Shown here in pieces: positions 32,968 through 45,982 of a stretch of DNA of 64,000 nucleotides. The notes under the pieces are model-generated. The model was not told the origin of the DNA and did no database searches. It saw only the letters and a program-made list of their open reading frames with translations. The number at the start of each line of letters is the position of its first letter. The stretch's first letter is position 1. Position numbers and translations under genes: made by a program. The stretch is from Bilabrum cf. latius (taxonomy: Eukaryota; Bigyra: Bicosoecida; Bigyra; Bicosoecida). The DNA lies in the NCBI GenBank assembly GCA_965178125.1, contig OZ237742.1, forward strand, positions 868,001-932,000, read 5' to 3'.

Positions 32968-35103
32968 TCACCGAAAGGTCTTGCCATTCTTGAGGTTAGG
33001 GCGGAGCAGCACAGAGATATCATGCACGGTCTCATTGGACTGCGTGTTCGTGTCCCCGGTGAACTCCGTTGGGATCGCGCTGACGCCCGTGTCTGCGAAT
33101 GCGTTCATCCGACCGTCCGTGAAGTACGCGCGCTTATACACTCCAGTGAAACTGCTCGGCTGGCTGAGCCTGTCCCAGACAGAGCGAGGCTTGTTGGCTT
33201 CCCCGGCAAGGGTGGGCGTGTAGTAGGGCGATCCGAACTTGGCGTGCGAGCGCCCGCGCGCAGACCGCGCCATCGCTGCGCGGCCCTCCTGACCCCTCCG
33301 CCTGGCCTGCGCAATCTGCGCGCTGGGATCGTACCGCATGGGCAGGGGCGCGTCTCGGAAGGACTACCCCCTGCGAATGGCGGGGTACAGGCCCTCTTTG
33401 GTCATGTGCACCGGCTGTGGGGCGCCATGAACGTCCGCTACCAGCGGGCCAGCCAGCGGGTGGTGATCGTGCCTGTACCCCGGCACGCCGCGCATTCCTA
33501 CTGCGGAACCGCCAGCGCCCCCCGTGCTGGTTGCCCCCTTGGAGTAGTCCACATCGATGTCATCGTAGTACCCCGTGCCGACAGGGGCACCCCCGGGGGT
33601 CTAACCGTACCCCAGCCCCTGGGGTGGACCCCCGTAGTGACCCCCCATCGTGGGGTCAACCCCGCTCGTCATGCGGAGGCCCCTGGGAGCCCCCATGGGA
33701 ACCGCAGCAGCAGTCGGCACCGCAGACACGCCAGCAGTGGGCAGCGATGGCCCACCTGCCCCGCCGCCTCCATGCCCTCCAGCACCAGCCGCAACTGGCC
33801 TCCTTGAGGCGGCAGGAGAGCCATAGGCCCCTGCATGGCCGGTGGTAGAGGCATCCGCCTCGAAGGCCGCCACTCGCGGGTCCATGTGACGAGTGACCCC
33901 AGGGGTGACCACCTTGCCGCCCCCAAGGGCACCTTGCGGCAAGGGGGGCGGGGGCACCCCGTGCCCGTAGCCCATGGGCCGCCTGGCCCCAGCACCGCCC
34001 CTCGTTGTTCCCTGAGAATGGGTCCTGTGCTCGGCCGCCTGCGCGCGCTCCGCACGGGCCATGTCTCGTCGGGCGGATCTGCCGGGGGAGAACAGGAGCT
34101 CCTTGCGTGTCTGTGCGCGGCGCCGCGCCGACGCCGGAACCGGAGGGTCGTGCAGCGTCGGGGAATGACCTAGGGTGGCACCTGCGCCGCGCACTGAGTC
34201 CAGCGCTGCGGAACCGTCAAACGCGCCGGGGGTCGGATCACCGCCAGCGCCACCGTACGACGCCATGGATCCACCCATGGACTGGGCGGGTCCTGGGCCG
34301 TACGCCGCGCCTCCACGCCCATGACCGTGCCCGTGATCGATCGCCGGCGATCGGCCGTACGAGAAACCACCGTCTCCGCCAGCGCCAGCGCCAGCATGAG
34401 GCCCAGCGTGTGGGTGTGCCCGGCCATCGCCCCTGTCGGTCTCCTTTCCACCCATTGAGTGACCATGACCGTCGCGGACAAATGCCCTGGGCCCAGCTTT
34501 AGAGTGGGTACTACCAGGCCGGGAGGCGTATGGTGCCCCTCCCATGTGACGAGTGGTCTGCGCGGCCTGCTGCCTCTTCGCCATTGCGGCTTGCACGCCC
34601 AGCGCTGGAGGGGCGTGAAAGACGTGGTGGGCGAGCAGCATCGAAAATGCGGTCGCGGGATCTTCATCCCTGTACTTAGCCGCAGCCATGGCACTGAGCG
34701 CGTCCAGGAACTGCGAATAGGAGAGCCTTCGCGCTCCCTTGGACTTGCACTTGGTGAAAATCAAGTCGATTTCCGTTCTGTCCAAGAACCCGTCGAGCAG
34801 GCCGGGACATTCCCTTGCGAACTTGGAGAAATTAACATTATCGATACTGTCCTCGCTCTCTCCTTTTCCGCCAGTCCGTCCGAACTTGCAGTAGTACTGG
34901 AACACCAGCTACAGCTGAGCATTCGCATCCAGTGGGAATACTGGCAGCTCAGACGATTCTACGGCAGATGGCTCGCCTCGACGGCCAGTTCTAGTACGTC
35001 TAGCTGCTGGACTAGACCTGCGATGACAGCATTCGAGGGGGCGGGCGTTCAAAGAGTGCTTCACCAGGCACTTGCAGTGGCGCGTACGGAAGCTCAGCTG
35101 CAT
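32968..35103 (-). CDS. Long TPPP/p25-alpha family protein
   Basis: 711 residues, ATG 35103 to TGA 32968-32970, one exon. Residues about 65-160 match the p25-alpha domain: [54 protein letters not shown] His/Gly-rich low-complexity middle follows. The C-terminus (about 640-711) has [29 protein letters not shown] and [13 protein letters not shown], a conserved block found with p25-alpha domains in flagellated protists. In-frame TAGs: 34909, 33601, 33364. The first completes the p25-alpha start (ANAQL-x-LVFQYY). Family members bind and bundle microtubules, consistent with a cytoskeletal or flagellar role. Confidence 0.88.
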
Positions 35104-35176
35104 TGAAGCAGCAGCGACGCGCCTCACTAGGCAGACTTGTTGAAATGGGGTCTTGTTATATGTGAAATGTCTCTAA

Positions 35177-35608
35177 TCACTTCGTCGGTCCCTTCGTTCG
35201 GGTATCCACGGAAACTTGACACGCCGTGCCTGCGCCAAGCAAAGTTGCAGTTGAGCAAAGTACCAAACATTGAAGCAGAAGAGCATCGCACTGGCAGATG
35301 AGGAGTTGCATGTTACGGAAGAAATACACCATGCGTTCAGTCAAGTATGGCTTTTGTTCCCAGGGGCAGCTCAACTCACATACTTGCACGGGCTTCGCCA
35401 GTCGAGGCATTGATACCCGGCCCTGATCTGAATCGCTCTGCATACACGCCAGTGTATGAATTAACATCGTAAAGCCGGTCAAATACGGAGCCACTAGCGG
35501 CAGACATAGCTTTTGGCAGCAGTCAATGTCGTCGAGCACCTGCGCCGACTCACATGTCGGTTCGCTCTTATTCAATATTTTCGGTCTCAAAATACACGCT
35601 ACAATCAT
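35177..35608 (-). CDS. Possible small Cys-rich hypothetical protein
   Basis: A 143-residue frame from ATG 35608 to TGA 35177-35179, without internal TAG. It has many cysteines and two apolar stretches (PLVAPYLTGFTMLIHTLACM, CDALLLQCLVLCSTATLLGAG). A donor-like GTATGTGAG at about codon 75 raises the chance that it is spliced or that only part codes. It lies between the TPPP gene and the divergent giant gene. No family recognised. Confidence 0.3.
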   Translation of the reverse strand: MIVACILRPKILNKSEPTCESAQVLDDIDCCQKLCLPLVAPYLTGFTMLIHTLACMQSDSDQGRVSMPRLAKPVQVCELSCPWEQKPYLTERMVYFFRNMQLLICQCDALLLQCLVLCSTATLLGAGTACQVSVDTRTKGPTK

Positions 35609-35724
35609 CTTCCCGTTCGTTGATGATTCAAGTTCAAGGGACCACAACAGCTCAACTTGACCGCTTGTTCTCGTGCTTGGATAGTATTATAATAGCATAC
35701 TTGGTTTAAGCAAGTTGACCAAGG

Positions 35725-38700
35725 ATGGCGCAAAGCACCCTGTTTGATGCAGGAGAAACGTCCCAAGCCGCCCCATCCGGGTTTCTGTCTTTTGGTAGTG
35801 AAGGCAGTTCTATGAGGCATGGATCTCGAGTTGGTCTGGATAAACCAGCGTCAGTTGGTTCATCTTTTGCATTGGTGCCACGACGAACCCCACTTGGAGC
35901 TACTGACAGGAACGCTAACCCTGCCGCAGCGACGGTTCAAGTTGGGAGCACCCCTGGTACGTTTGGGCAATCTTTCGCAGCAGACGGTAAGACTCATCAA
36001 GATCAGTTTGTAACTGTAATATGTATCGTTCCTCTGCCCGACCCGCACTGCCGAAAGCGTTCTCGTACATGATGCGCAGGAGCTGAATCTCTCCTCGGAT
36101 CGGACAGCCGCTTGCGACAAAGCCTCCCTGGAGTCTCTCCCGTCGGAGGCAGCAATTCTGACTAGAGCAAGGGAATCATGGGCATAAGCACCGTGCAACC
36201 GTAGCGAGCACACGCATCGACCCGCCAGCACGGGCCTGCGCGGGCTTCCCCAGGAGCCACATCGGGCCGCGAGAGAGGCGCTAGCAGCGGAGGCACTGGC
36301 AGCGGCACTCGCAGCGAAGGAGTCGCGAGCACCGATACCGGGAGGCAGCGACGACCCGTGCGTCGCTCTCTGGGCACCTTCTCTGGCGCATCTGAAAGCC
36401 CGCTGCAGGCAGCTGACCTGGCAGCAGCTGCTGCCTCCTCCTTCGTCTCCTCGTCCACGCCCTCCCCCGACTAGCCCAATGCAGGGGCAGACACACCAAC
36501 CGCCGCGACAGCCAGTGTCCGAAATCGCCAAAGCATGGCTGCTGGATCATCATCCCAGTCAAAGCGCAAAGAGGGGCACAGTTAGCATAAGCAGCCCCTG
36601 CCCCACCACGCCCCGCTGCAGACCCCGCAGCCGTCGCACAAGGGCTCGTCGAAGCGGGAGCAGTCCCTGTGCCGTTCTGGCATTAGCATTGACTTGGAGC
36701 AGGCGCACAGGCCCTCTGCAAAGGTAGTGGCTAAGTTTAGCTCCAGGCTGGTGGACGACCTCAAGGACTCCAGGATGGGCACGCCGGTGGCTCCGGATGG
36801 GTCTGAATAGGAGACGCCAACGGTTGTTGGAGCCGCCACCTCTCCCATGCCGGCAGCTGCGAGACCCAGCCAGTCGCCAATGAATGGTGGTATGGATTCA
36901 TCACCGTCACCATCGTCTGTGGGTGAAAGCCGCCACGGCAGGCTTGCAGGTGATGGTGATGCTGGGGACAGCCTGGGGCGGTCTGCCCTGCGAGCCAGCC
37001 AGCTGCAGTCGGTGCTTGCAAGCAGCGGCCGCGACCATGAGCACGAAGGGCAAAAGCAAGACGTCTCCGGCGATCAGTAGCTTTTCGAGGGGACATGGAG
37101 TAGTGACCAGGACAATGAGGAGGAGGAGGACGAGGACTAGAGCACAAGCGTAGGGAGCTGGAAGAACGTAGGACAGTCTCTGGCTGCTGCAGGACTGAGT
37201 GCAGAGGCAGACGCAGCCGATGTGCTAGAGCAAGGCGACTTCAGCGGGAGCCTCGGGCCGGGCACCGGCTCTGCAAGCGCTGGAGTGCGCGCGCGAGAAG
37301 GGTTTGGCAGCGCGGGCAGCAGCAGGGCACAGACCCCGCAGCCGCCCCAGAACGAGTACCTCTCCACCGTGCTGGAGGCCACTGAGGACGGGACACAGGG
37401 AACGAATGGATCGGTATCCAGGGCACACATGGGCGGGGGTGATAGCACAGCGGCAGGCTTCGAGGGAGAAGCCTCCCGCCAGGGCCGTTCCACCCGTCTC
37501 CCGCTCGGTCCTACGGAGCGCAGCGGCATGGGCTTGGACCGTTCAGAGGGGCTCCTTCGTGTAGGGCATCACTTGTCTGCTGTCGGATCCCTGCCAGGCT
37601 AGCTGCCAGAGAGCAATCAACGTCTTGCTGGCTAGTACCGTGACGAAGGTGCAGGCTTCGATCAGCAGCAGCAGCAGGAGCACCTTGAGCAACAGCACAT
37701 GGCAGAAGAGAGCGAAAGCGAGAGCGATGGTCAAGATCCCGAGTCGGACAGCGGCAGTGAATCGAGTGGACTTGATGCTGGGCTCGATGCCATCATCCGA
37801 CAATCCAACGCGTCTTCCTCCGCTGCAGACGCAGACGCAGATGCCGATGCCGTGTCCGGTGGCGGTGGCATTCAGGACCACGATGGTACTCGTGAGGCTG
37901 AGAGCACTGGCGAGCGTGAGGAGGACAGCCACGGCAACTGGGCAACTAGCGGAGATACGAGTGGCACACACGGCGGCGTGGACAACGCGGCAAAGACCGG
38001 CCACATGGTTGCATCCGATAGCGATGGTCAGCAAGCGGACAGCCCTCGTATATCGGAAGCACAGCCACCGGTCCCTTCACAGAACCAGGTAGAGGGCTCG
38101 CCGTCTGCCAGGAGTAAAGCTCACAGTCTTGCGCAGGAGCTCGCGCAGCCCGCCACACAGTTCGCGAGCGACCGACTCAACCCAAGCGAGGATGCCACCG
38201 CCAGGGAGAGAGCCAGGGCAGCCCATGCCGCTGCCAAGAAGGAGCAGGCTGCGAGAGAACGGGCGGCGGCAAGGGCGCAGCGTCGCGGACATGCAGTGTC
38301 GCGGGGAAGAGGAGCATCCAGAGCTGGGGTGCGTGGTCGCGGTCGCGGCCGTGGCCGTGGCCGTGGCCGTGGCAGAGCAGGGGTAATGCAGCCGAATCGG
38401 CCAGCAGTGCTCGTCCCCACCACTCCCGGAACAGAAAGATCACTCCGTCAGTTTGAAGCGGACGTGCGCAGGATGGGAGTCACGTTCTCACCGGAGGTGT
38501 CCAAGCAAGCATTGGGCGTGCCTGTAACAGTCTCTGAGGCACCAGCAAACCAAGAGCAAGCATGCAACAGAATTGCGAATGAAGAGGCACCCAGCACACC
38601 AGAGTCCTCTGCCAGATCACGGAGCAGACGGGCGGCTGCTGCTGGAGAGCATTTGAACTCGATTGGACCCGCTTCCTTGCCCACGGGAGGCAACGATGAA

Positions 38701-41700
38701 TCAATTGGCCAGTCGACCCTGCCGCCATCGCTACCGGACGCGACCCGAAGCATGATCCCGGCCGATACCCCGCGCACTGCCGCCACCAACGCACGAGCGC
38801 TCCGGGATGCTGCCCGTAGCAGGCCGAGCACAGCGAATGGATCAGGGAGCAACCGGTCCATGCAAAACTAGGAGCACAAGCGCTCCTCAAGCGGGACCGC
38901 GAGAAGAAGCCTCGAGGCAGATCCCAGGCCCGAGCAACGGCAGGGTGGTGATGCCATGGAGCATGCAGCTGCTGGCCCAAGCAAGCGTGCGGTCCCCGAT
39001 GCAGCCGACTAGAACGGTCAAGGCGATCTGGCACAGCAGCCGAATCCATCCCAGAGCGATTCGTGGCAGTTCGCTCCCGCGGATCCTCAGGCCCTGTTCG
39101 AGGACTCCTTGATGGATTTTGGTCACAGAGCCAGCGCGATCGTGGCGGCAGCGAAGAGCCCGGAGCCGCCGCACCAGGCGGGCATGAGGGGCGTTCAGCT
39201 ATCCCTGGCTTCGTCCTCGGTCCGTAAAACAGGTCATGGGAATGGTCACGGCGCAGCAACGAAAGAAAGGGCTCAAGCATCGGCGCCGCAAGAGTTGCCG
39301 AAGGCCTTGTCCGCAACCAGCCCAGCGAACGGGCCGAACGAACAAGCAGCCGATGGCAGCACCCAGGTAGATGACGACGAAGACGAGGATGAATTCGTCT
39401 CTGGTGAGGCTGCCGCCAGGCGCATGGAAGACGAGGAGCGCAAGCGGGAGCAGGAGCGGGAGACGAAGGAGCAGGAGCTCGAGGAGGAGCTCATCATCAC
39501 CAAGGCAGCGCTGGCCAGGGCGGAAGCGAGGGCGGCCAAGGCGGAGGGCTCCTTCTCTGGAGCTGACGCTGGCAGCGGTACCGCTGCCTCGTGCACGCCA
39601 TCGGGGGTGTCGTGGGCCTTCGGGCCCGACGTCGCTCCAGCGCCAGGCACTGGCACAGGAAACACGACCGCGGCCTTGGAGTCTGCCGCGCGATCCCTCG
39701 ACCGATCCAACGGTGGACAAGAGTTTCCTAGGGAGAGGATGAATGTACCAGGTCGCACGCCCAGCATGACACCCCTGTTTGCCGCCCACAGTGCGCCCCT
39801 CGGTCGCATCTCGGGCACCAATACGGGCAATGGAACGCCTGCCACTGCGCCTCGATTCGGCCAAGATGGGCTGCGGAGCCCTTCTGGACTCGATGCGCGG
39901 GACGGTATGGAGCCTCTTGCAAGGCGATCATTGGACGCTGGGACGCGTGCTCAGCCACCTGCCACATTTAGTATGAGCAGCTCTGCAGGCAGCCAGACGG
40001 GCAGTGGGACAGGTGCGTACGAGAGCGCGAGGCAGCACTGCGGCACATCTGACCCCGACCGGTGCGACACGGTGGAAACTATCGAAGAGCGCCCGACAGC
40101 GTCTACTGTTGCAGCTGCAAGCACGAGCACTATGTCATCCACATCCGACTAGGCCAGCGAGGTAGGACACCGCGCGATTCCCGCACACGGTCGCTCTCGG
40201 CTCGACGGGCCTTAGGTGTTGACGGTGCCGGCCCGACGCGAAGGTCATTGCAGCCAATCCACCGATGAATCCGGGCTATCTCAGGACGACAAGCATCGGC
40301 CACGAACTGCCAGCTAGGGAGCTTCTGCCCTATGTCCACCCCCGAGATTCATCCGCAAGGCGAGATTGGAACAAACGGGAGCCACAGACAAGAAATTGGG
40401 CGCCTCTGTCACTTGCATTGACCAACGCGACATGGGGCACGCCCACACAGCTTCAAGTGCTGGTAAGGAGGCACACTTTGGTGGGTCCAGCACCGTAGAG
40501 GTTGCCGACAGTCCCACGACTTCGACATAGCCGGAAACGCAACCGCCACAACTGGGCCAGCCCCGGCCCCGGGCCCGGGTGCGAGATACGCACGGATCCG
40601 GCGATACCACCAAGCCTCCGGCGGTAGCCAAGTCTGGTTCACCGGAAGTCGCTGGGCCCGTTGCAGCTGCAGCGTCCACGGCACCTCTGCTTGGCAGGCC
40701 TGCGACAGTGATGTCGGAAGAGGCCAGCAAGGCGGCTGCATCTGGAGGTAGACCTGTGGCGCGCAGTGGTTCCATACTACAGCAGCAGCAGCAGCAGCAG
40801 CAGGTACGGCAACAGTCCCCTCGCATTCGGCTGCTGCTGCCAAAGAAGCTTCAGCGATCAGGCGCCAAGCTTGCCCTGGCTGGCGGCGGCGGTGCCCAGG
40901 CCCGCAAGGTCGTGCCTCTGCGGCTGTCGACTGATGGGAAACCCGGGACGCCTCCGATGCCTTTCTCCCTACAGGCGGTGCTTGGTGTTGAGGGCCTCGC
41001 TGCAGGAGGCGTGTCGAGCCTCCAGCTCGCAGTGATGCAGGGTGCCGTTGCGACCGGAGTAGCGCTGCAGGTAAGCCCATCTGTTCTGGAGTCGTAGTTC
41101 CCTGCTGGATCTGGCAGTGGCACCGCGTCCTGGACCGAGGTTGCGCTGGTTCTGGCGGGCAAGCTAGATTCTGGCGCCGTGGGGGGCATCCAAGTGAGCT
41201 CGAAGGGCGGCTGCATCCATGCATTTGTTTCGGTCACGGCCACGTTCAAGGGATCAACCGTTGGACAGACATTCTGTGTTCCGCTGGTTGTCGATCTTGG
41301 CACTGGATGCGCAGCTGGTGCCGACTCTGGAGGTGCATCAAGCAGGACAATCAAGAGCGGTGGCGTGGCGCGGTCGATTGGCATCCAGGGCAAGCGGGGC
41401 ACTGGGACGAACGCAACAGCCCCAGCGGCGCGCCAGGCACCGCGACCTCCAACCGAGCACCTGCACGCAGTTCCAAGCTCCGCAGTCTCCATCCAGACAG
41501 CGTCAGCGACCGCTGTCACTCAACCTGCGGCATCCTCTTGTGGTATGACCGAGCCGCAACCTACCCCTGCGGTAAGCATCGCACCTCCTGCAGGCCAGCA
41601 GGTGGAGCAGCCGCCCGCAGAGGGCAAGCCGGAGCGCCCGCGCAGGCCGAGGCCGAACCGCGTGGGGCCTCCAGGATCGGGACCCGAGGCCTCCGGTGTG

Positions 41701-44700
41701 AACCACACACAGTACTAGGCTCGACCACCAGTCCCTGCAGCAAGCCGTGAGGTTGTCGGCCCTGCGGCTGCCAGTATGCCGGGTGCGGGCCGGTGCACGC
41801 AGCACAGCCCACACAGGGTGTCGGCAACCCGAAATGGTCGCGCGCCGCAGCCGCAGAATCAGCAGGCAAGCAAGCCTTATGGTGCCGTGCGTGCTGATCT
41901 TGCACCCGGTGTGTCATCGGCCACGGTTGCGGCTCGCAGGACCGCCCCTGCCAGAGAGGAGCATTCGCAAGCGAACCATAGGCCCGGTCCTTTCAAACGA
42001 CACGCAGTTGATAGCGGCACACAGTGCGATGTCCAAGCAGCAGGGACTGTCACACGCACACGCAAATCAGTCGGCGAATCAGCAGCAGCGACAAGTAGTG
42101 CGAGCTACAAGAGCTATAGGGACGAAGGCACTCAGATGACGCCTGCGAAGCCTAGCAAGCCCAGTGGCCAGATGGGCCGTACCAATCGTGCAGACGCAGG
42201 CACCGTGAGCGAAGTTTAGAGCCGGGCTGTCGGCAAGGAAGAGGAACCTAGTGCGATGATTGCTCTCCCGCACACGTCCAGCAACACCGCAGGCGGTGTC
42301 GCCGCAAAATCGAGCAGAGTGTCTGGGTCACCGGTTGCTCGTCATGCCCGGGTGCTCCGCGCCCATGATGACACGGTGGACTCCACGCCAGCCTCGCCCG
42401 CGCAGCCGGTGCTTAGTCGCTCCGGTAGGGAGGTTCTAGGTCAGAGCGTCAGCGTCCCAGATGACAAGCGGGTCGTTTCTTCTCCCGTTGATGCCGTTCG
42501 CGGGCTCCTTGGGAAGACATCGCAGGAGCATCCCGATCACACAGCTAGCGGGGACTCATTGCCTATTGCAGGATCTGGATCTGGATCTGGATCTGGAAAG
42601 CAGGCCAAGCCCGCCGTAAACGCTGCTCCGCTGGGAGTGGACGGACCTAGGCGAGTGTTGCCGCAGGATGACTCGTGTGATGCGGCAGAGGGCGAGTCCC
42701 TCATGTCACCAGTCACCAGGTTTGTGAACGGCATCGCCTCGGCTCTTGCAAAAAGACGAAATGCTTCTGTTGCGCCCCAGCACAAGCACGGCGACGCAAG
42801 CCAAGGGCAAGATCCTGACGAGGCCAACTCCATCTCATTCGAGAACACGAGCGCTGCAATGCAAGGGCAGCAGCAGTCCTCTCATGAAGAGACTGGCACT
42901 GATCGAGCTGAGGACGACAAGAGTCTGCAAGAGCCGCTGGAGGACATCCAAGACGACATTATCGATGAGAAGGACACGTCCAATGTCACTGGTGATGTCA
43001 CTGCTCCGCCTTCCGCGGAGAGGCCCAGCCAGTCCGTCGCCAAGAGCTTGGCCATCATCGTGGAGAGGGCGAGGAATGGGAGGGCCCGGCCATTGACCGA
43101 CTCAGAGGGCGAGCACAGCAGCATCCGCGAGGGGCACATCGATCAGCTCTCGCCCATTGCGCGCCACGCACCTACCCCTGGTGCTGTTGCTGCGTAGCGC
43201 AAGGAGCTCGTGGGCCTCCCGGCCGACCGAGTGATGGCGCGCGACCTCGAGCGCGAGATGGAGGGCGTGGGCTCCATCGAGCACGACCTCGAGGACGTCC
43301 GGAGCCGCAAAGGCACATCCAGCACGGACAGCCTGCCGCTCCCCAGGGAGCCCATCCGCGTGTCGAGTACTACCGGCGCCTGTAGCCAGCAGGCTGCAAA
43401 GCCTGTCGAGCAAGTAGCGGCAACTCCGCCATCTGCGGCATCAAGCCGACCCAGCTCTGCCCAGAGCGACGCACGGAGGGGAATCGCATCGGCCATGAAG
43501 CACGTGCAAGAGGCCAGAGATGCGCTCCATACCCAGCCGAGCAAGAAGGCCGCGCGTCACCACGCCGTACAGTCCTCAAGGCGGAGGCCAAGGCACGTGG
43601 TACCTGCTCTCAGGATTGATGCCGACAAGCAAGGCGGCAGAGGGCGCACTCCGGTCGAAGCAAGGATGCTGCACGGCGGGGCTGCTGGGGGACACCTGAG
43701 CGCTCTTGGCAGGCTGCAGACGCCGCCGTCACCCACCCGCCAGGGTAGGAAGAAAGCAACCGTTAGAGGTCATCGGACCGGGGCGAAATCCTCCAATCGA
43801 GGGAAGGATCTAGCCACAGCGGGCAAGGAGGGAGCTAGTAGAGTAGTGAGGTCTCCTGTGAGGTCGACGGTCGGCCGACAAAGTACTTTTACTGGTCAAT
43901 CATCGCCTGGGTCGTCGCATGACAGGCAGCAGAATGGACCGCAGGCACAGCAGCGACAGCAGCGCAGGCCCTCCCCTCTGCGGCGGTCTGTCGCTTCGAT
44001 CGCGCGAGTGTACGGCGGTAGCTCAGCAGCTGGCCGCCCAAGGTCCCAGGCGCGTCCGTCCGGCGCGCGCCCCCCGCTATCGCCGCGCCCCACAATGCAG
44101 CGCTCCTCGTCTCAGACTTCCCTGGCATCCAGATCCGTGGGATCCAGGTCAACCGTGTCAACGAAGCCATTGCGTGCGAGTCCCAAGTCCAAGTCGCTGG
44201 AGAGGAGCATGGCTAGGAACCGGTCCTCGTAGCTGTCCGGCAAGCGTGGCTCAGGTCAAGGCGCAAAGCGAAAGGGCACAGGCAAGAAGAGCAGCAGCAG
44301 CAGCAGGCGGAAAGGAACGAAGGGCAAGGCTAAGGGCAAGACTGCGTCTCGGGTGAAGACAAAGAAGTCTTCTGAGGAGTCATTGGTCACGGCTGGTAGT
44401 GCGGAGACCTTGGTCCCTTCGCCCAACGTCTCGAAGAAGGAGAGTGGCACAATTGCTGTCCACGAATGGGCTCCTGCACAGAGGTCTCTATCGCTTTCAA
44501 GGAAGCTGGAGGGCGAGCTGGACGCTGTCTCGAAGCGGGATGGGCAAGTACGAGACGGTGACGAGTCTGCGGATGGCGGACACCACAGCATCTCCCTGAA
44601 CATGAATGATGGCGCGAGCGAGCAAGGACCCGGATTTCATCAGCAACAGCACGTAAGTGAGTCAGCCGAGTCAGCCGAAGAGGGCAGTAGCGCGGATGAA

Positions 44701-45849
44701 GTGGCCGAGGTCAACAGGTTGGTGCGCTCCGCAGTGGACACAAGCTGGGCATCGGTCGCAGGCCACAGCGCCGCAGACATGCGTCGGAGCCATGATGCCG
44801 CCCATGCACCCGAGGGCAACCGGGAGCAGCCCGCAGCAGGCGACGGCCGGCCGCCTCGCCCAGATGCGAGGCAGACTCATGGTGGCCGACCACCGCTCGC
44901 GAATAAACTGCGAAGCAACTCGTAGGAAAGAATGAACGGCTCCCATCAGTCGGACGTCTCCGAGCCTTCCGGCTCGCATGGCGCGGGTCATTCCCAAGAG
45001 CAGCAGTCGCAGGACAGCAGCCGCAGCGTGGGCCAGATCTTGGCCGGGGTGGCAGAGAGCCCTGCGTCTCTGTGGGGAGCTGCAGATGCTTTCAGGAGCC
45101 CCGTGGAGAGGGCTCGTGCCGCAGCCGAGCGGCGCCGTGTAGACCAGCGATAGAAGGAGCCCACAGTACGCGTGCCTATGCATGAGTCAGCGGCTGGCCG
45201 GTAGGACAGCAACCGGTCCCACGCGTCGGCAGACTCCAGCAGCCTCCATGCCTCGAAGATATCTGCTCCACCGGCAGCACACGCGGGTATAGACAGAATG
45301 AGCACAGTGAGCAGCCAGCACCACACACTTGCAACGATGGATGACACCCTTGCTGAGGCCGCCTCAGTTAGGTCACAGGCCTCCAGGGTGCTGGGGTCCG
45401 CAATCAGGCAGCAAGCACACGGGCGCCCAGCGCAGGCGACTAGCCTGAGAAGGCTCGAGTTCCCGCAGGTGCCTGTAGGCACCAGCGCCTAGAAGCGCTT
45501 TAGGCTCAGGAACTCCAGCGGGCACTCGTTGATCGTGCGTGCTCGCATCGAGCCAGCTGCGGATGGCGAGCTGCGGCAGGTGCCAGGTGGCGCTGTGTCT
45601 GGGACCGGCAGCTTTGAGGTGGCTCAGCGCCATGCCGAAGTAGTGCTACCCCCGCACTCGTTCTGCCTGATCCCTGTCAGCTTCAACCCGGGGTCCGGAG
45701 GTGAAGGTGCTCTTGATGGTGGAGTTCAACGCAAGGTGGCAGCAGTGCTGCGGGTGTGGAGTGCTGCTGCAAGGCCAGAGGAGCAAGAGCTGGTAGCTCG
45801 CAAGGGTGTACGGCTGGGAGCTGTGGCTTTGCTTGTGGGGCGTTGGTGA
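35725..45849 (+). CDS. Giant low-complexity protein with C-terminal ASH/SPD-2-like domain
   Basis: Exon 1 is 35725-35986, the intron 35987-36079 (GTAAGA...GCGCAG, 93 nt), exon 2 is 36080-45849; 3,343 residues. Exon 2 stays open for 9.77 kb with no TGA or TAA but 24 TAG codons (36163, 36202, 36472, 36583, 36808, 37078, 37138, 37600, 37633, 38869, 39010, 40150, 40213, 40315, 40528, 41095, 41716, 42217, 43195, 44230, 44923, 45151, 45202, 45490). Most is Ser/Gly/Ala/Gln-rich and likely disordered, with an RG-repeat near 38330-38385 and a charged coiled coil near 39370-39550. The last 135 residues (LEFPQVPVGTSA-x-KRFRLRN, VVLPPHSFCLIPVSFNPG) look like an ASH/MSP-type beta domain as in SPD-2/CEP192. 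A second beta-rich segment lies near 40960-41330. A centrosomal or ciliary role is inferred, weakly. Confidence 0.75.
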
Positions 45850-45874
45850 TGTCTAGCTCGCGTGAATGTGGCAA

Positions 45875-45880
45875 AATAAA
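45875..45880 (+). terminator. AATAAA poly(A)-signal-like hexamer
   Basis: AATAAA begins 26 bp after the TGA of the giant gene in a 133-bp convergent gap. Position fits a polyadenylation signal, but use of this hexamer in the organism is unproven. Confidence 0.35.
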
Positions 45881-45982
45881 ATTGATTCACGTTGGTATTC
45901 GTTTGACTATGTCCTCGACTCCATACAGTCACACCTGTGGTCCTTTCCGCACGCCCTGTGGTCCCAGCATCAAATACATCAT

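Noticed and set aside
40786-40803. Short CAG repeat in the giant gene as a separate repeat feature
   Set aside because: It is a short Gln run typical of the low-complexity coding sequence around it.
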